A stretch of 64,000 nucleotides of DNA. It comes from Nostoc sp. CHAB 5824 (lineage in GTDB: Bacteria; Cyanobacteriota; Cyanobacteriia; Cyanobacteriales; Nostocaceae). The stretch is taken from NCBI RefSeq assembly GCF_020829665.1, contig NZ_JAIVFT010000011.1, forward strand, positions 186,001-250,000, in the 5' to 3' direction. The notes under the pieces are model-generated. The model worked only from the letters and a program-made list of their open reading frames with translations. It was not told the origin of the DNA and ran no database searches. Shown piece by piece: positions 41,985 through 51,451 of this stretch (its first letter is position 1; every line of letters begins with the position of its first letter). Made by a program: the position numbers and the translations under genes.

Positions 41985-42704
41985 TTACAGTGTTTGGCTA
42001 TCTAGATGTAACAGGTGAGACTGTGCGTCTACTTCCCATAAAGCTGTAATTTCTGGCAGTTTATTTAGCTGTACTGCATCTTCTAAAGTCCAACAACGAG
42101 AGCCGCTCAAACTCATGTCACCCCGTAGCACGTTCAATAACTGGGGCAGGTTGTCGAGACTGTATTTACTCATCCAACGCCCTAGTAGTGTGATGTTTTG
42201 CGTGCGAAACTTCATTGCCCGAAAGAGTTTACCCCGTTCTCCAACACGCCACTCACCACAAAAAAGTGACCCTGGCGAGTAAACATGCATTAATACAATC
42301 AATGCCAACATGGCTGGACTTGCTAATAGCAGCAACACGAAAGCAGCAATCCCATCAATTAGCCGCTGTAATTGTTTCAAAGGTTGGTTAGGCAGTTTAT
42401 TGCCAGCGGGTATGCTTAGGAATATTGGTTTTTTAGCTTCTTCACAGGCATCTGCCCAAAACCTAAGCAAACCCTCACCCAGTTTTGGATCTATGCTCAC
42501 CAAACTTACAGGAGAATGTTGTAAGCATTCTACTAGCGATCGCTTACTATTTAATGAAGGCAGATATGGTTGTTTTACTTGTCCAGGCGGCTTCACCAAC
42601 AGCTTACCCCGCCGCCACTGGAGTGTGCAGTACCCACGATTATCTTGGTGTTTCTGGGTTACATCATATAAATTCTCTAGAGTTGGAATTCTTGAAGTTG
42701 TCAT
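41985..42704 (-). CDS. HepC-like initiating sugar transferase
   Basis: 239 residues. A non-conserved N-terminal part (YCTLQWRRGKLLVKPPGQ) of about 110 residues is followed by one hydrophobic helix (LIDGIAAFVLLLLASPAMLALIV) and a bacterial sugar transferase core, RAMKFRT and WMSKYSLDNLPQLLNVLRGDMSL. Such enzymes load the first sugar-1-phosphate on undecaprenyl phosphate. The layout resembles heterocyst polysaccharide protein HepC of Anabaena. The usual VGPRP is changed to LSGSR. Its identity as hepC is not certain. Confidence 0.75.
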   Translation of the reverse strand: MTTSRIPTLENLYDVTQKHQDNRGYCTLQWRRGKLLVKPPGQVKQPYLPSLNSKRSLVECLQHSPVSLVSIDPKLGEGLLRFWADACEEAKKPIFLSIPAGNKLPNQPLKQLQRLIDGIAAFVLLLLASPAMLALIVLMHVYSPGSLFCGEWRVGERGKLFRAMKFRTQNITLLGRWMSKYSLDNLPQLLNVLRGDMSLSGSRCWTLEDAVQLNKLPEITALWEVDAQSHLLHLDSQTL

Positions 42705-43429
42705 AATGTCTTTGGGTTTATACAGGAGTGAATTACTGAGGCGTTATCAAAGGCTATCAATGCCAAAGACCCAAATCCGAATCTTGTTGTCAATCCAAAA
42801 AGTTGGAGATAATTGAGGGCAAAAATATGTTGTTACTATTTGCCACTCAGCCAAGCACACATTGTGCAGAATTCTGCTGGTGTAGAGGTTTACAAATCGA
42901 CGTTACTATCAATATTCATGGGTAATTGGTATTTTTCCGGTAACTACTGAAAGTAGAAATGTGTAGAGGGAAATTACCCATAAATCTATACTTACGTTTA
43001 ATTTTACTGAGGTGCTGATTGTGTCGATAGATTTCAAAAAACCAGTCCAATCTTGTCTTCTAGCCTTTATGAAGGTGCTTTAATCTCTAGAATATAAGAG
43101 TATGTAGAAATAGCGATCGCTCAAATAAATTCTTTATTTACTCTTTAAAGAGCCAGTGATTTCTCTAAAGACCCATAAAGATAGCATAAATATACTGAAA
43201 TTGTCCTGATCGCAATAAAATTAAACTTTGTTCATAAAAATGTAGGGGCAATTCATGAATTGCCCCTACCTAAATCAGTCTTTACCTCGTTCCCAGTCTC
43301 AGACTGGGAATGCCATCCTAGAGGCTCCGCCTCCCTTACTCGCGGCAGAGCCGCTTTGAATGCATTTCCAGCCAGAGGCTAGAAACGAGAAAGAAATATC
43401 TAAAACCCTTACGAATTACGAATTACGTA
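42705..43429. other. Gene-free region with a perfect palindrome (43242-43269) and a dispersed repeat
   Basis: 725 bases without a supported gene. GTAGGGGCAATTCA followed by TGAATTGCCCCTAC is a perfect 28-bp palindrome. The 105-bp multi-hairpin repeat follows, then ATTACGA heptamers. The upstream part (42705-43200) is A/T-rich and probably carries the promoter of the HepC-like gene. Confidence 0.7.
43286..43389. repeat. 105-bp multi-hairpin dispersed repeat, copy 2
   Basis: CTCGTTCCCAG...AGAAACGAG ends with internal palindromes CCCAGTCTCAGACTGGG, GAGGCTCCGCCTC and GCGGCAGAGCCGC. It matches copy 1 at 32034-32138 over its full length. It lies 40 bp after the stop of the Wzc-like gene and may act as its terminator. 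Confidence 0.85.
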
Positions 43430-45679
43430 CTACTTTTCCACAGCTTGACGCAGGGCTAATTGCTGTTGTTTGATATAAGGGACGTAATTACTGCTAGAGT
43501 TTGATACTCCATTAGCTACAACCCCAATCAGATTTAACTTACTCAGCATGGCTGTTGCTTGATTAAGCTGACTTCGCGTCACAATACCAATGCTTGCCAC
43601 CATGACCACGCTACGACAAGATGATGCGGTGAGCATGGCATCCACCAAGCCGAGAACTGGGGGAGCATCTATGAGTACCAAATCATAGTTTTCTTCAAAT
43701 GCTGCCATTAGTTGCATCATCCGAGGGGAACTCAAGAGATTAGCTGGGTCAGCAGGTTTTGGGCCAGCGGTCAAAATATCGATGTAAGCGGAACCTGCGT
43801 ATTGAAGACTAATCTGGTTGGGTAGAGTTACATCACTAGCCAATAGAGTTGAAAGCCCCTGTTCATTAGGAAGATTCAGTTGATGGTGCAAACTGGGATC
43901 ACGTAAATTGGCATCAATCAGTAACACCCTTTTGTGTAAACGGGCAGCACTCATTGCCAAACCCAACGCCAAAGCTGATTTACCCTCATCAGGTAAAGCT
44001 GAGGTGATCATCAAAGATTTTAAGTTAGCAACAGTATTTAAAAGTTCAATGTTTTTGTAAATCAGATCCAGCGATTCCCAACGTGGTGGAGATTGCAGTA
44101 CCTGAATTGTCCAAGGGGCGAGAACTTCTGGCTTACCAAAAGGCAACTTGATCATTGATTCTCTGGGTTTGGCTGGCGGTAATTTGGGAGTTGTTCCCAA
44201 CAACGGCATGGCCATTTGCTTTTCCAACTCAGCAGTGGTGTGAACTGCATCATCAGCCGATTCTCGAATAAAGGCAGCAATGCCTCCTAACATAAATCCA
44301 ACTACAGCACCTAATAGCAAGTTCTGTTGAAGATTAGGGCCTAATTGTGCGCCTTTTTGGGGATCTTCTACAACTTCCCAATTAAATCCACCCTTGGAAA
44401 GTTCTTGCCGCAATTGCTGTTCTGCTCTTAAAAGCTGCTCTAACCTTTCACGACTAAATTGCAACTGTGGTAGCATCCGATTGTAATAAGCCAACAGAGG
44501 CGGGAAGCGTTTGATTTCAAAACGCAGTTCGTTCTCTTTCTTAGCTAAAGTTTGATCGCGAGCAGTTAAAGCAACTATATTGGTCTGCGTTTCCACTAGC
44601 TGACCAGCAAGGCTGAGATCAATTTCACCGAGTTGCCCTTTTTCAAGAAGAGAGTCTCCAGAAGCCAATGCACCAGCAGACTTTCCGCCTAAAGTTCTTC
44701 CTACCTCTTGTTGCAATAATTCCTTCTGGCTCTGAAGCTGTTCTTTGAGCTTTTGCACACTTGGAGTCTGATCTGTAAAGCGTAAACGTTCCTGTGCTAG
44801 TGCTAGTTCAGTTTTTTGGATTTCGTTCAGTAAGCCTTGATAGCGAGTAGACTGACTCAGACGAGAAGCAACTAGAGCATTTTGAGGAGAACGGTTAAGT
44901 TGTTCTTCCAAAGATTTTTGGCGTGCTAAAGCTTCCCCATACTGAGCACGAGTTGTCTGTCTTTCTTGGGCAATATTATTCAAAGCTGTCTCAATCGCTT
45001 TGGCCTGTGACTCTGGATCAATTAAGTTCTGATTTCTGCGAAACCTTTGTAAATTGGTCTCAGCCGCGTTTACTTCTTCACTGGCTTTACTTAACTGTTC
45101 TCTGATAATTTGCAAACCTTTTTGTAAGCGCGAATTCTGTTGTTGTTTGTTATATTCCACATAAACTTGTCGAATTGCATCCAGAACTTTTTGTGTCTTT
45201 TCTGGATCTCCAGCGGTGTATTCAACTTGAAATATTTTAGTAGCGACATTATCTTCTTTACTCCTTAATTGAGTTAAGACCAAAGAAGTTTTAATCTCAG
45301 CTGCACTTATATCTGGATAATCAGACTGAAGTTTATCAACTGCTTTTTGGATAAGTCCCGAACTCTGCATTAAGTTAAGCTGGGTAGCAGTATCTATCAC
45401 AACATCAGAGTCGGTAAATTGGTTGTCTAACCCCGCCCCTTCTTTCTTACCTTGATAGTTAGGTTCTACTAGCAGTTGCATTGAACTCTTATAAGTTGGT
45501 TTGGTTTTCAAAGTTACCATACCTGCAATAGCAATAGAAGTAATTAATACTGCTAGAAACCAAGGAAATCTTCGCACAAATACGGCAAACAATTGTCCGT
45601 AGCTTGGTTCAGTTTCTGAAGCTGGAGTTATATGAGGATTTAGACTACTTTGAACCACTTTTATTATCCTTGTCTTCAA
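43430..45679 (-). CDS. Wzc-like polysaccharide co-polymerase with tyrosine kinase domain
   Basis: 749 residues. A Wzz domain with transmembrane helix FPWFLAVLITSIAIAGMVTL near residue 40, a long coiled coil (about 160-420), a second helix NLLLGAVVGFMLGGIAAFI near 465, then a BY-kinase: Walker A' ALPDEGKS, VLLIDANLRDP, Walker B LVLIDAPPVLG. The C-terminus carries few tyrosines (NYVPYIKQQ), so autophosphorylation capacity may be limited. It sets polysaccharide chain length together with the Wzy-like protein. It is first on its strand after the GT at 45771. Confidence 0.92.
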   Translation of the reverse strand: MKTRIIKVVQSSLNPHITPASETEPSYGQLFAVFVRRFPWFLAVLITSIAIAGMVTLKTKPTYKSSMQLLVEPNYQGKKEGAGLDNQFTDSDVVIDTATQLNLMQSSGLIQKAVDKLQSDYPDISAAEIKTSLVLTQLRSKEDNVATKIFQVEYTAGDPEKTQKVLDAIRQVYVEYNKQQQNSRLQKGLQIIREQLSKASEEVNAAETNLQRFRRNQNLIDPESQAKAIETALNNIAQERQTTRAQYGEALARQKSLEEQLNRSPQNALVASRLSQSTRYQGLLNEIQKTELALAQERLRFTDQTPSVQKLKEQLQSQKELLQQEVGRTLGGKSAGALASGDSLLEKGQLGEIDLSLAGQLVETQTNIVALTARDQTLAKKENELRFEIKRFPPLLAYYNRMLPQLQFSRERLEQLLRAEQQLRQELSKGGFNWEVVEDPQKGAQLGPNLQQNLLLGAVVGFMLGGIAAFIRESADDAVHTTAELEKQMAMPLLGTTPKLPPAKPRESMIKLPFGKPEVLAPWTIQVLQSPPRWESLDLIYKNIELLNTVANLKSLMITSALPDEGKSALALGLAMSAARLHKRVLLIDANLRDPSLHHQLNLPNEQGLSTLLASDVTLPNQISLQYAGSAYIDILTAGPKPADPANLLSSPRMMQLMAAFEENYDLVLIDAPPVLGLVDAMLTASSCRSVVMVASIGIVTRSQLNQATAMLSKLNLIGVVANGVSNSSSNYVPYIKQQQLALRQAVEK

Positions 45680-45770
45680 GACTTACGCTAAAAGATTTTC
45701 CGAAGAATGTTTTTTTGCTCACTTTAAAAGTTAGGTATGTAGCAAAAAACAATAACTAATGACTACTTGA

Positions 45771-46871
45771 TCAAATGAATATTTGATGCCCGCCACAAGC
45801 TTGGTTAATAATTTGCTCAACTTTCCCAAAGAAGGCATTCTCTGAAAAGTTTGCGACTGCATGATTACGGATGCGATCGTAATCCCAAGAAATGCCATTG
45901 GCTTCTAATAATGCAATTTGTAGAGATTCGGGTGTTTGCCTTTTGAAAAAAACTCCTGTTTCACCTGGTATTTGAGTATCTAATACTCCACCTGCTCCAT
46001 AAGCGATGACTGGTGTGCCGCTAGCATTAGCCTCTACTGGAACTAATCCGTAGTCTTCTAAGGCTGCGACAATAATAGACTTGGCTTTGGAAAACAAGTC
46101 TTTGCGGGTTCTATCACTTACGTGTCCCAAGAACTCAATATTTTTTAATGCTTTGGATTTTAACCGTGCTTGTTCTGGCCCGTCACCTGATATTAATAAC
46201 CGCCACCCTAACCAATTAAAAGCTTCGACTATTATATCAAGACGCTTATAGCTGATCATCCGGGCTGAGGCCAGATAATATTCTTCTTTTATATCGGAAA
46301 AAAGAAATTTACTAGTATCAATTGGATAGTTTACCATCATTGCCTTTTTGCCATAAATACTTTCAATACGGCGGGCAACAACACTAGAATTAGCAATGTA
46401 AAGGTCAGGTTCCTGTGCATATTTCAGGTCTACCTTTCTCATTACTTGAAATACTTGTTCGATTAAAGGAGCAAAATATCTATAGTCTCCGTACTCTCTT
46501 AAATAGGTTGCTGTATCCCATAAGAAACGGGTGACATTATGGCAAAAACAAATGTGGCGGGCATTGGGATTTTTTCGCACTGCTTTAGCGAAGCTTGTGC
46601 TACTGCTAATAATTAAATCGTAGTCTTGCAGATCCAAGGCACGAAAAGCAGGGAAATATAAAGGAGCCATTGACCTAAAATATTTGACTGCACCAGGGAT
46701 CTTTTGCAAAAAGGTTGTGTTGACTATGCGATCGCCTAGATCAATAGTTTTTTGTGGATCGTACAGAGATGTGAAAATATCCGCTTCAGGATAGCGCTTA
46801 CAAAGCAGTTCAAACACACGCTCTGCCCCACCTCGCTGGGTTAAATAATCGTGGACTAGAGCAATTTTCAT
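45771..46871 (-). CDS. Family 4 glycosyltransferase
   Basis: 366 residues from ATG 46871 (the frame opens one codon earlier with TTG). N-terminal ALVHDYLTQRGGAERVFELL, a common mannosyltransferase-like start; C-terminal ISGDGPEQARLKSKAL and VPVEANASGTPVIAYGAGG. Donor unknown. It lies 92 bp upstream of the Wzc-like gene on the same strand, so they are likely co-transcribed. Confidence 0.9.
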   Translation of the reverse strand: MKIALVHDYLTQRGGAERVFELLCKRYPEADIFTSLYDPQKTIDLGDRIVNTTFLQKIPGAVKYFRSMAPLYFPAFRALDLQDYDLIISSSTSFAKAVRKNPNARHICFCHNVTRFLWDTATYLREYGDYRYFAPLIEQVFQVMRKVDLKYAQEPDLYIANSSVVARRIESIYGKKAMMVNYPIDTSKFLFSDIKEEYYLASARMISYKRLDIIVEAFNWLGWRLLISGDGPEQARLKSKALKNIEFLGHVSDRTRKDLFSKAKSIIVAALEDYGLVPVEANASGTPVIAYGAGGVLDTQIPGETGVFFKRQTPESLQIALLEANGISWDYDRIRNHAVANFSENAFFGKVEQIINQACGGHQIFI

Positions 46872-47009
46872 CAATTTGACCTAAAGTTTCGATCAGGTTT
46901 GTTTCAACGCTCCCCAGCAAATTACTATCAACAACTTTAGTGTCCCGCAGTATAACTCCTATCCTCTTCACGAAATTCTTGTGACAAATACGTTGGTAGA
47001 GGCCTCGGA

Positions 47010-47092
47010 GATCCCCCCAATCCCCCTTAAAAAGGGGGGCTTTTTGTAATTTTTACCCCCTTTTTAAGGGGGTCGCCGCAGGCGGGGGGATC
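47010..47092. repeat. GATC-bounded C/G-run repeat, second copy
   Basis: GATCCCCCCAATCCCCCTTA, AAAAAGGGGGG and CCCCCTTTTTAAGGGGG closing in GGGGGGATC make two nested hairpins. It is related to 37443-37519. It lies between the SAF-domain dehydrogenase stop and the GT4 start, so it could end the dehydrogenase transcript on the minus strand. Confidence 0.75.
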
Positions 47093-47153
47093 TTTCCGAA
47101 ACGTATTAGGGGCGTATAGCTGTACACCCCTACAGCCGATTCATTTGTAGCTA

Positions 47154-48467
47154 TTACCCAACTGCTACTAAGATTTTTTCTGAGGCAAAATAACTGTTTT
47201 GCTCAGTTCTTAGTTGGTCGCAGAGTCTGCCTTCAGGTAATTCTACATCCTCATAAGTGAGGACTTGATCCTTAGAAATATCTCGTTTTACGCGACATCC
47301 TTCGGCTAAACCAATTGGTAGAAGATTTTGCTGTTGGACGATGGGGGAATTTTCACATTGTCCGTAGGTCATGTAGTAACCAATGCCATCCAGGGTTTCT
47401 CCAGCTTTCAGGTCAATTTTGGCAGTGGTGACAACATCTACTAGCGGGCCTGCTAGTGGAGACATAACCGCATCACCGAATAGGACAGCACGCGCTACAG
47501 ACAGGGGAACTTCAAAATGACAGAGGTGATAAGGAGTATAGAAGCTGTAAAGTGGGCCTTCGCCTAATTTGTATAAGTTGAGATAGTGCTGTTGCTTGGG
47601 GTCGTCGTGAGTGGCAAATACATATACGCCTGGGCCAGGTTTTGCTCCAACTACATAATCGACAATGCCGCCCAGTTCTTTGAGTTGTTCAACATCATAT
47701 ATATGGGCCATTTCATCGACATAACCGTTGAAGTCATATCCCAACATGCCCCGTTTGGCGACTTTCATACCTGTGGCATTGGCAACGATCGCTTGCTCAA
47801 AGGAAATTTTGGTTCCGTCGGCAAAGCTAGCCACCATGTGGGGCTTTTGACCCCAACGTTTAGCAAATCCTTCCTGGGTGGTGGGATTGCGATAGGGGTC
47901 TTGGAGTCCTTTAATGTTACCGCACAATAAGGGAGTTAAACCAATGCTTTTGACAAAGCGGTAGAGGTTCATTTGTACCCCTGGCTGATCGCCATCACAG
48001 GCGCTGAGAATCACACCTGCTTTGTCAGCATAGACTTTCAGGATGGGGCCAATGGTGCCGTCGAGTTCGGCATTCATCATGATCACATGTTTGCAATGGG
48101 CGATCGCTTCCATAACGATGTGAGCGCCAAATTCCACTGCACCTGTGACTTCGATTAATGCATCGATGCTCTCAGCCCGACACAGTAACTTAGCGTCTTC
48201 TGTGACTGCATATTTACCGTTAGCGATCGCATCTTCTAATTCGCTGACAGTTGCAACAACTTGAATATCTTCAATTCCGGCTTCGGAATAAGCTTGTTTA
48301 GCTGCATCAATCTGACGATTGGAGATAGCAACTAACTCCATTCCTGGCACTGAATTGACAATTTGGTTGGCAATTCCTCGACCCATAAAACCAGCACCAA
48401 TCATTCCCACCTTGATAGGATTTCCTGCTGCTGCACGGGTTTGTAAGGCGCGATCGATAATAATCAT
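47154..48467 (-). CDS. NAD(P)-dependent oxidoreductase with C-terminal SAF domain
   Basis: 437 residues, homoserine-dehydrogenase-like. Rossmann motif VGMIGAGFMGRGIANQI near residue 20, catalytic-type centre with CDGDQPGVQMN near 155, and a C-terminal SAF-like segment (LPIGLAEGCRVKRDISKDQVL) as in antifreeze/sialate-synthase proteins. Family members occur in polysaccharide and nucleotide-sugar clusters; the substrate is not established. Runs with the flanking GT genes on the minus strand. Confidence 0.8.
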   Translation of the reverse strand: MIIIDRALQTRAAAGNPIKVGMIGAGFMGRGIANQIVNSVPGMELVAISNRQIDAAKQAYSEAGIEDIQVVATVSELEDAIANGKYAVTEDAKLLCRAESIDALIEVTGAVEFGAHIVMEAIAHCKHVIMMNAELDGTIGPILKVYADKAGVILSACDGDQPGVQMNLYRFVKSIGLTPLLCGNIKGLQDPYRNPTTQEGFAKRWGQKPHMVASFADGTKISFEQAIVANATGMKVAKRGMLGYDFNGYVDEMAHIYDVEQLKELGGIVDYVVGAKPGPGVYVFATHDDPKQQHYLNLYKLGEGPLYSFYTPYHLCHFEVPLSVARAVLFGDAVMSPLAGPLVDVVTTAKIDLKAGETLDGIGYYMTYGQCENSPIVQQQNLLPIGLAEGCRVKRDISKDQVLTYEDVELPEGRLCDQLRTEQNSYFASEKILVAVG

Positions 48468-48576
48468 GAACTAAACTCCTTTTTGGAACTGTTGGTTGTG
48501 ATACAAATTCTCTATAAACTTGCACTTAATAATTTTTGATAACTAAATATTAAGTACATTTTCATGGGAATTAAGA

Positions 48577-49821
48577 TTAGCGATCGCTAGTAACTGGTTG
48601 TTTGCTAGATACTGTGGAAGCAGTCTGTTTTTTCTGGCTGTGATTTTCGATAATTTGCTCTACAACATTTTTGTAGACTTGGGCAAACTTTTCTTTGGTA
48701 TGATTTGCTCTTGCATATTCCCATGCCTGACGAGACATTAGCTTTAAATCTTCTACAGGCAAATTGGAAATACTTCTAACTTTCGCCTTAATTTCGTCAA
48801 CGGAAAGATTGTCAAAAATCACGCCAAAATCGTGAACATCTACACCAGATTCGTAGCTCAAAATCGGAATTAACCCGGCTTGCAAGCAACTGATTACTGC
48901 TCCTGACTGCCCTTCAGAAACAGAAGGATAAACAAGCCCTAGACAGTTATTTGTCACCTCTATAAAGTCTGCGCTACTAACATCAATCCACCCATAAGTA
49001 TGGATGTTAGGAGTTTCGTACAGTTCTTTATAGAAAGCTTTTTCAAATTCTTTGTCATTACTTACCGGGCCACAAATTGTTAAATGGTATTCCGGCATTT
49101 GGGCAAAGGCATCTAAAACTAAATCTAATCCTTTGAGGACTAAAGCACTACCACCAAACCACAGAAAACGCTTTCTTACCGCTTCAAAATCTTTTTTGTC
49201 GGGATAAGGATAAACGACAGGCGAAGAAATTGGGATACGATACATTGGTTTGTTGGCATACTTGAATGTATCAGTTGTGAAATCATTACCCAATACAATC
49301 GCGCAATCGGCATATTCAATTCCCAAGTTAGGAACCTCAAAACGCTGTGGTTTTAAGGTAATACCTTTGCGTCGTTGTAGTTCTAGAAGCCTGTTACATT
49401 CAGCTGCATTGCGAAACACCATATTAGCAATGTCAACGTGGAAAATCTTGATGCAGTCTTTATTCAGCTTTGGTGCAAGCGCTTCCATTCGATGACGGAT
49501 ATCAATGAAAAATGTGTAATGCTTTTGCGGAACGAATTTATCATTGTGGAACTGAATAACATCAACGTTGTAGCCTAAATTTAAAAAAGTTTGGGCTATT
49601 TGCCAAACTTCCCAGTACCAAGTATGGTCGTTAGGCATTGGCTGACCAGATTTTAAAAGAAATGGCTCAATCCGATAAGAAAGAAGTACATTTCCTTTGG
49701 AAGGCTGCTTGGGCTTTAGGGAAACAACCTGTAGTGTCTTAGTGTAATTGATGCGATCTTGGACTTTTTTTGAGATAAAAGAGATAGCATTTTCAACGCG
49801 AGATAGAATACTATTTAGCAT
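48577..49821 (-). CDS. GT-B glycosyltransferase (family 1/4-like)
   Basis: 414 residues with basic N-terminus, LSYRIEPFLLKSGQPMPNDH, middle IEYADCAIVLGNDFT, donor site LWFGGSALVLKGLDLVLDAFA and VYPSVSEGQSGAVISCLQAG in place of the usual EX7E. The altered acidic motif hints at a different donor. C-terminal tail is Ser/Thr-rich and variable. Confidence 0.8.
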   Translation of the reverse strand: MLNSILSRVENAISFISKKVQDRINYTKTLQVVSLKPKQPSKGNVLLSYRIEPFLLKSGQPMPNDHTWYWEVWQIAQTFLNLGYNVDVIQFHNDKFVPQKHYTFFIDIRHRMEALAPKLNKDCIKIFHVDIANMVFRNAAECNRLLELQRRKGITLKPQRFEVPNLGIEYADCAIVLGNDFTTDTFKYANKPMYRIPISSPVVYPYPDKKDFEAVRKRFLWFGGSALVLKGLDLVLDAFAQMPEYHLTICGPVSNDKEFEKAFYKELYETPNIHTYGWIDVSSADFIEVTNNCLGLVYPSVSEGQSGAVISCLQAGLIPILSYESGVDVHDFGVIFDNLSVDEIKAKVRSISNLPVEDLKLMSRQAWEYARANHTKEKFAQVYKNVVEQIIENHSQKKQTASTVSSKQPVTSDR

Positions 49822-49882
49822 TTATTTCTACCCAAACTAATTATTTTTTTCTGACAGAGAGGCGTAGATAAAGAGTTTAAAA

Positions 49883-50440
49883 TTATCTGGAAGCTGTACC
49901 ACCAACAGACATCATTCTCAATAAAGGCCAATTTAAATCTTTCTCGGAGATTTCAGTCACATCTAGAGGCCAATCAATATCAAAGAATGGGTCATCATAG
50001 CGTAAACCTCTCTCATATCCTGGCGTGTAAAATTCACCTACTTGATATACAACTTCAGTCTCATCTGTGAGTGCTTGATAGCCGTGAGCAAACATTTCTG
50101 GTACATACAAAGCACGGCGATTTTCTGGGGTTAGTTCTACACCGATATGTGATAAAAAGCTAGGAGATTCAGGACGCATATCAATAATTACGTCATAGAT
50201 TGCGCCTTTAGTACAGCGAATTAATTTTGTTTCTGCTGCTGGCAGAATTTGATAGTGCATTCCCCGGATAGTGCCTTTTTTGTAGTTAAAAGACAAGTTA
50301 CACTGGGCAACTGTTGGTTTTAATCCGTGTGCTTGAAATTCTTGGGCGCAGAAAGACCGAGCAAAAAAACCACGGTGGTCTGGCTTTTCTTCTAAATCAA
50401 TAATAAATGCGTCTTTGAGCGCGGTTTCGGTGAAAATCAT
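49883..50440 (-). CDS. RmlC-like sugar 3,5-epimerase (dTDP/CDP-4-keto-6-deoxyhexose)
   Basis: 185 residues of RmlC cupin fold: HRGFFARSFC, GTIRGMHYQ (with catalytic His), IYDVIIDMRPESPSF and FAHGYQALTDETEVVYQV. RmlC proteins epimerise 4-keto-6-deoxy sugars at C3 and C5. With an RfbF-like cytidylyltransferase and C-methyltransferase nearby, it may act on a CDP- or dTDP-linked keto-sugar; specificity cannot be read from sequence. Confidence 0.88.
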   Translation of the reverse strand: MIFTETALKDAFIIDLEEKPDHRGFFARSFCAQEFQAHGLKPTVAQCNLSFNYKKGTIRGMHYQILPAAETKLIRCTKGAIYDVIIDMRPESPSFLSHIGVELTPENRRALYVPEMFAHGYQALTDETEVVYQVGEFYTPGYERGLRYDDPFFDIDWPLDVTEISEKDLNWPLLRMMSVGGTASR

Positions 50441-50550
50441 GTGATTAGTTTGAGATGAATGTTGACTACAGAAAATATTTGCTAACTGTTTAATGCTTGC
50501 GCCAGAAAATAACAGTCATGAACGTGGATTTAATAACTTACAAAAGGTTT

Positions 50551-51402
50551 CTAAGTCGGAACTTCAATTGCATTTGATGCACAACGTAACTCTGCTCTGG
50601 GATAAGTATCATCCCAATATTGGGTGCAGAGGTCTGGTCGTTCGGGGGGGTTGGCGGTGTAACAAAAGAATAGTGCTGACCGTTCTTCTGCGCGGACTGT
50701 GCCGTGATGCAAAGCATTTTTCGTATCTACAAGAATGACTGTACCTGCTGGGCCTGGACAGGATTTCCAAGCTGATTTGGGGATGACTGGTTTTACTTCT
50801 TCATCATCGATACCCATATAACCTGACTTCCAAAGTTTGTAATAAAGTTGAAAATATTTCCAACTAAATAAGGGTGTTAAAGAGCGGGGAATATATTCAA
50901 AAGGCCCAGTTTTTTCTTCTACATCATTCAAGTAAATAAAGATTTTGATAATGCGACGGTCTTCTGCATCGCTATGCCATAGCAGCGTCCCAAACTGATG
51001 TCTACTAGGAAAATCTTTGCGTAAATGTACACCATGAAAAGCAATAGGAAGACCGATATAATTTTCAATGATGTTGACTAGTCTTTTCTCAAGCCCCCAA
51101 GCATAAAATTCTGGTAACCCTGTAACTGTGGAAATTTGCGGTAACTTTTCATCTAGATGGTCGTTGTTGGGATTTTCCATCTGAGACAATTGATGGTAAG
51201 CAGCTTTAAGGAGTTCTGAGGTAGAATTTAATCCTAAATCTGCCAGTGTTGTGACGCAAACGCCGTCTTTTTGGAGAGCATTAAGGATGTTGCGATCGCT
51301 TTCTTCCAATGCTGGCAGATTTCTGCTATGCTTCCAACGGGCTACGTAATATTCAACGTCAGAAGCCAGTGTAAATATTTTGCGTTTAATTGCACTAAAC
51401 AT
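50551..51402 (-). CDS. Phytanoyl-CoA dioxygenase-like Fe(II)/2-oxoglutarate oxygenase
   Basis: 283 residues with a jelly-roll oxygenase motif: His-x-Asp in LLWHSDAEDRRIIKIFIYL, then TGPFEYIPRS and the distal His in NALHHGTVRA, plus an Arg in EERSALFFCY. Probably hydroxylates a glycan, lipid or small molecule linked to the cluster product. Adjacent on the minus strand to the RmlC-like gene. Confidence 0.78.
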   Translation of the reverse strand: MFSAIKRKIFTLASDVEYYVARWKHSRNLPALEESDRNILNALQKDGVCVTTLADLGLNSTSELLKAAYHQLSQMENPNNDHLDEKLPQISTVTGLPEFYAWGLEKRLVNIIENYIGLPIAFHGVHLRKDFPSRHQFGTLLWHSDAEDRRIIKIFIYLNDVEEKTGPFEYIPRSLTPLFSWKYFQLYYKLWKSGYMGIDDEEVKPVIPKSAWKSCPGPAGTVILVDTKNALHHGTVRAEERSALFFCYTANPPERPDLCTQYWDDTYPRAELRCASNAIEVPT

Positions 51403-51451
51403 GTCTAAATTCCTTCTATGTTCGATGTATATTTATCAGTAATTTAGTATT

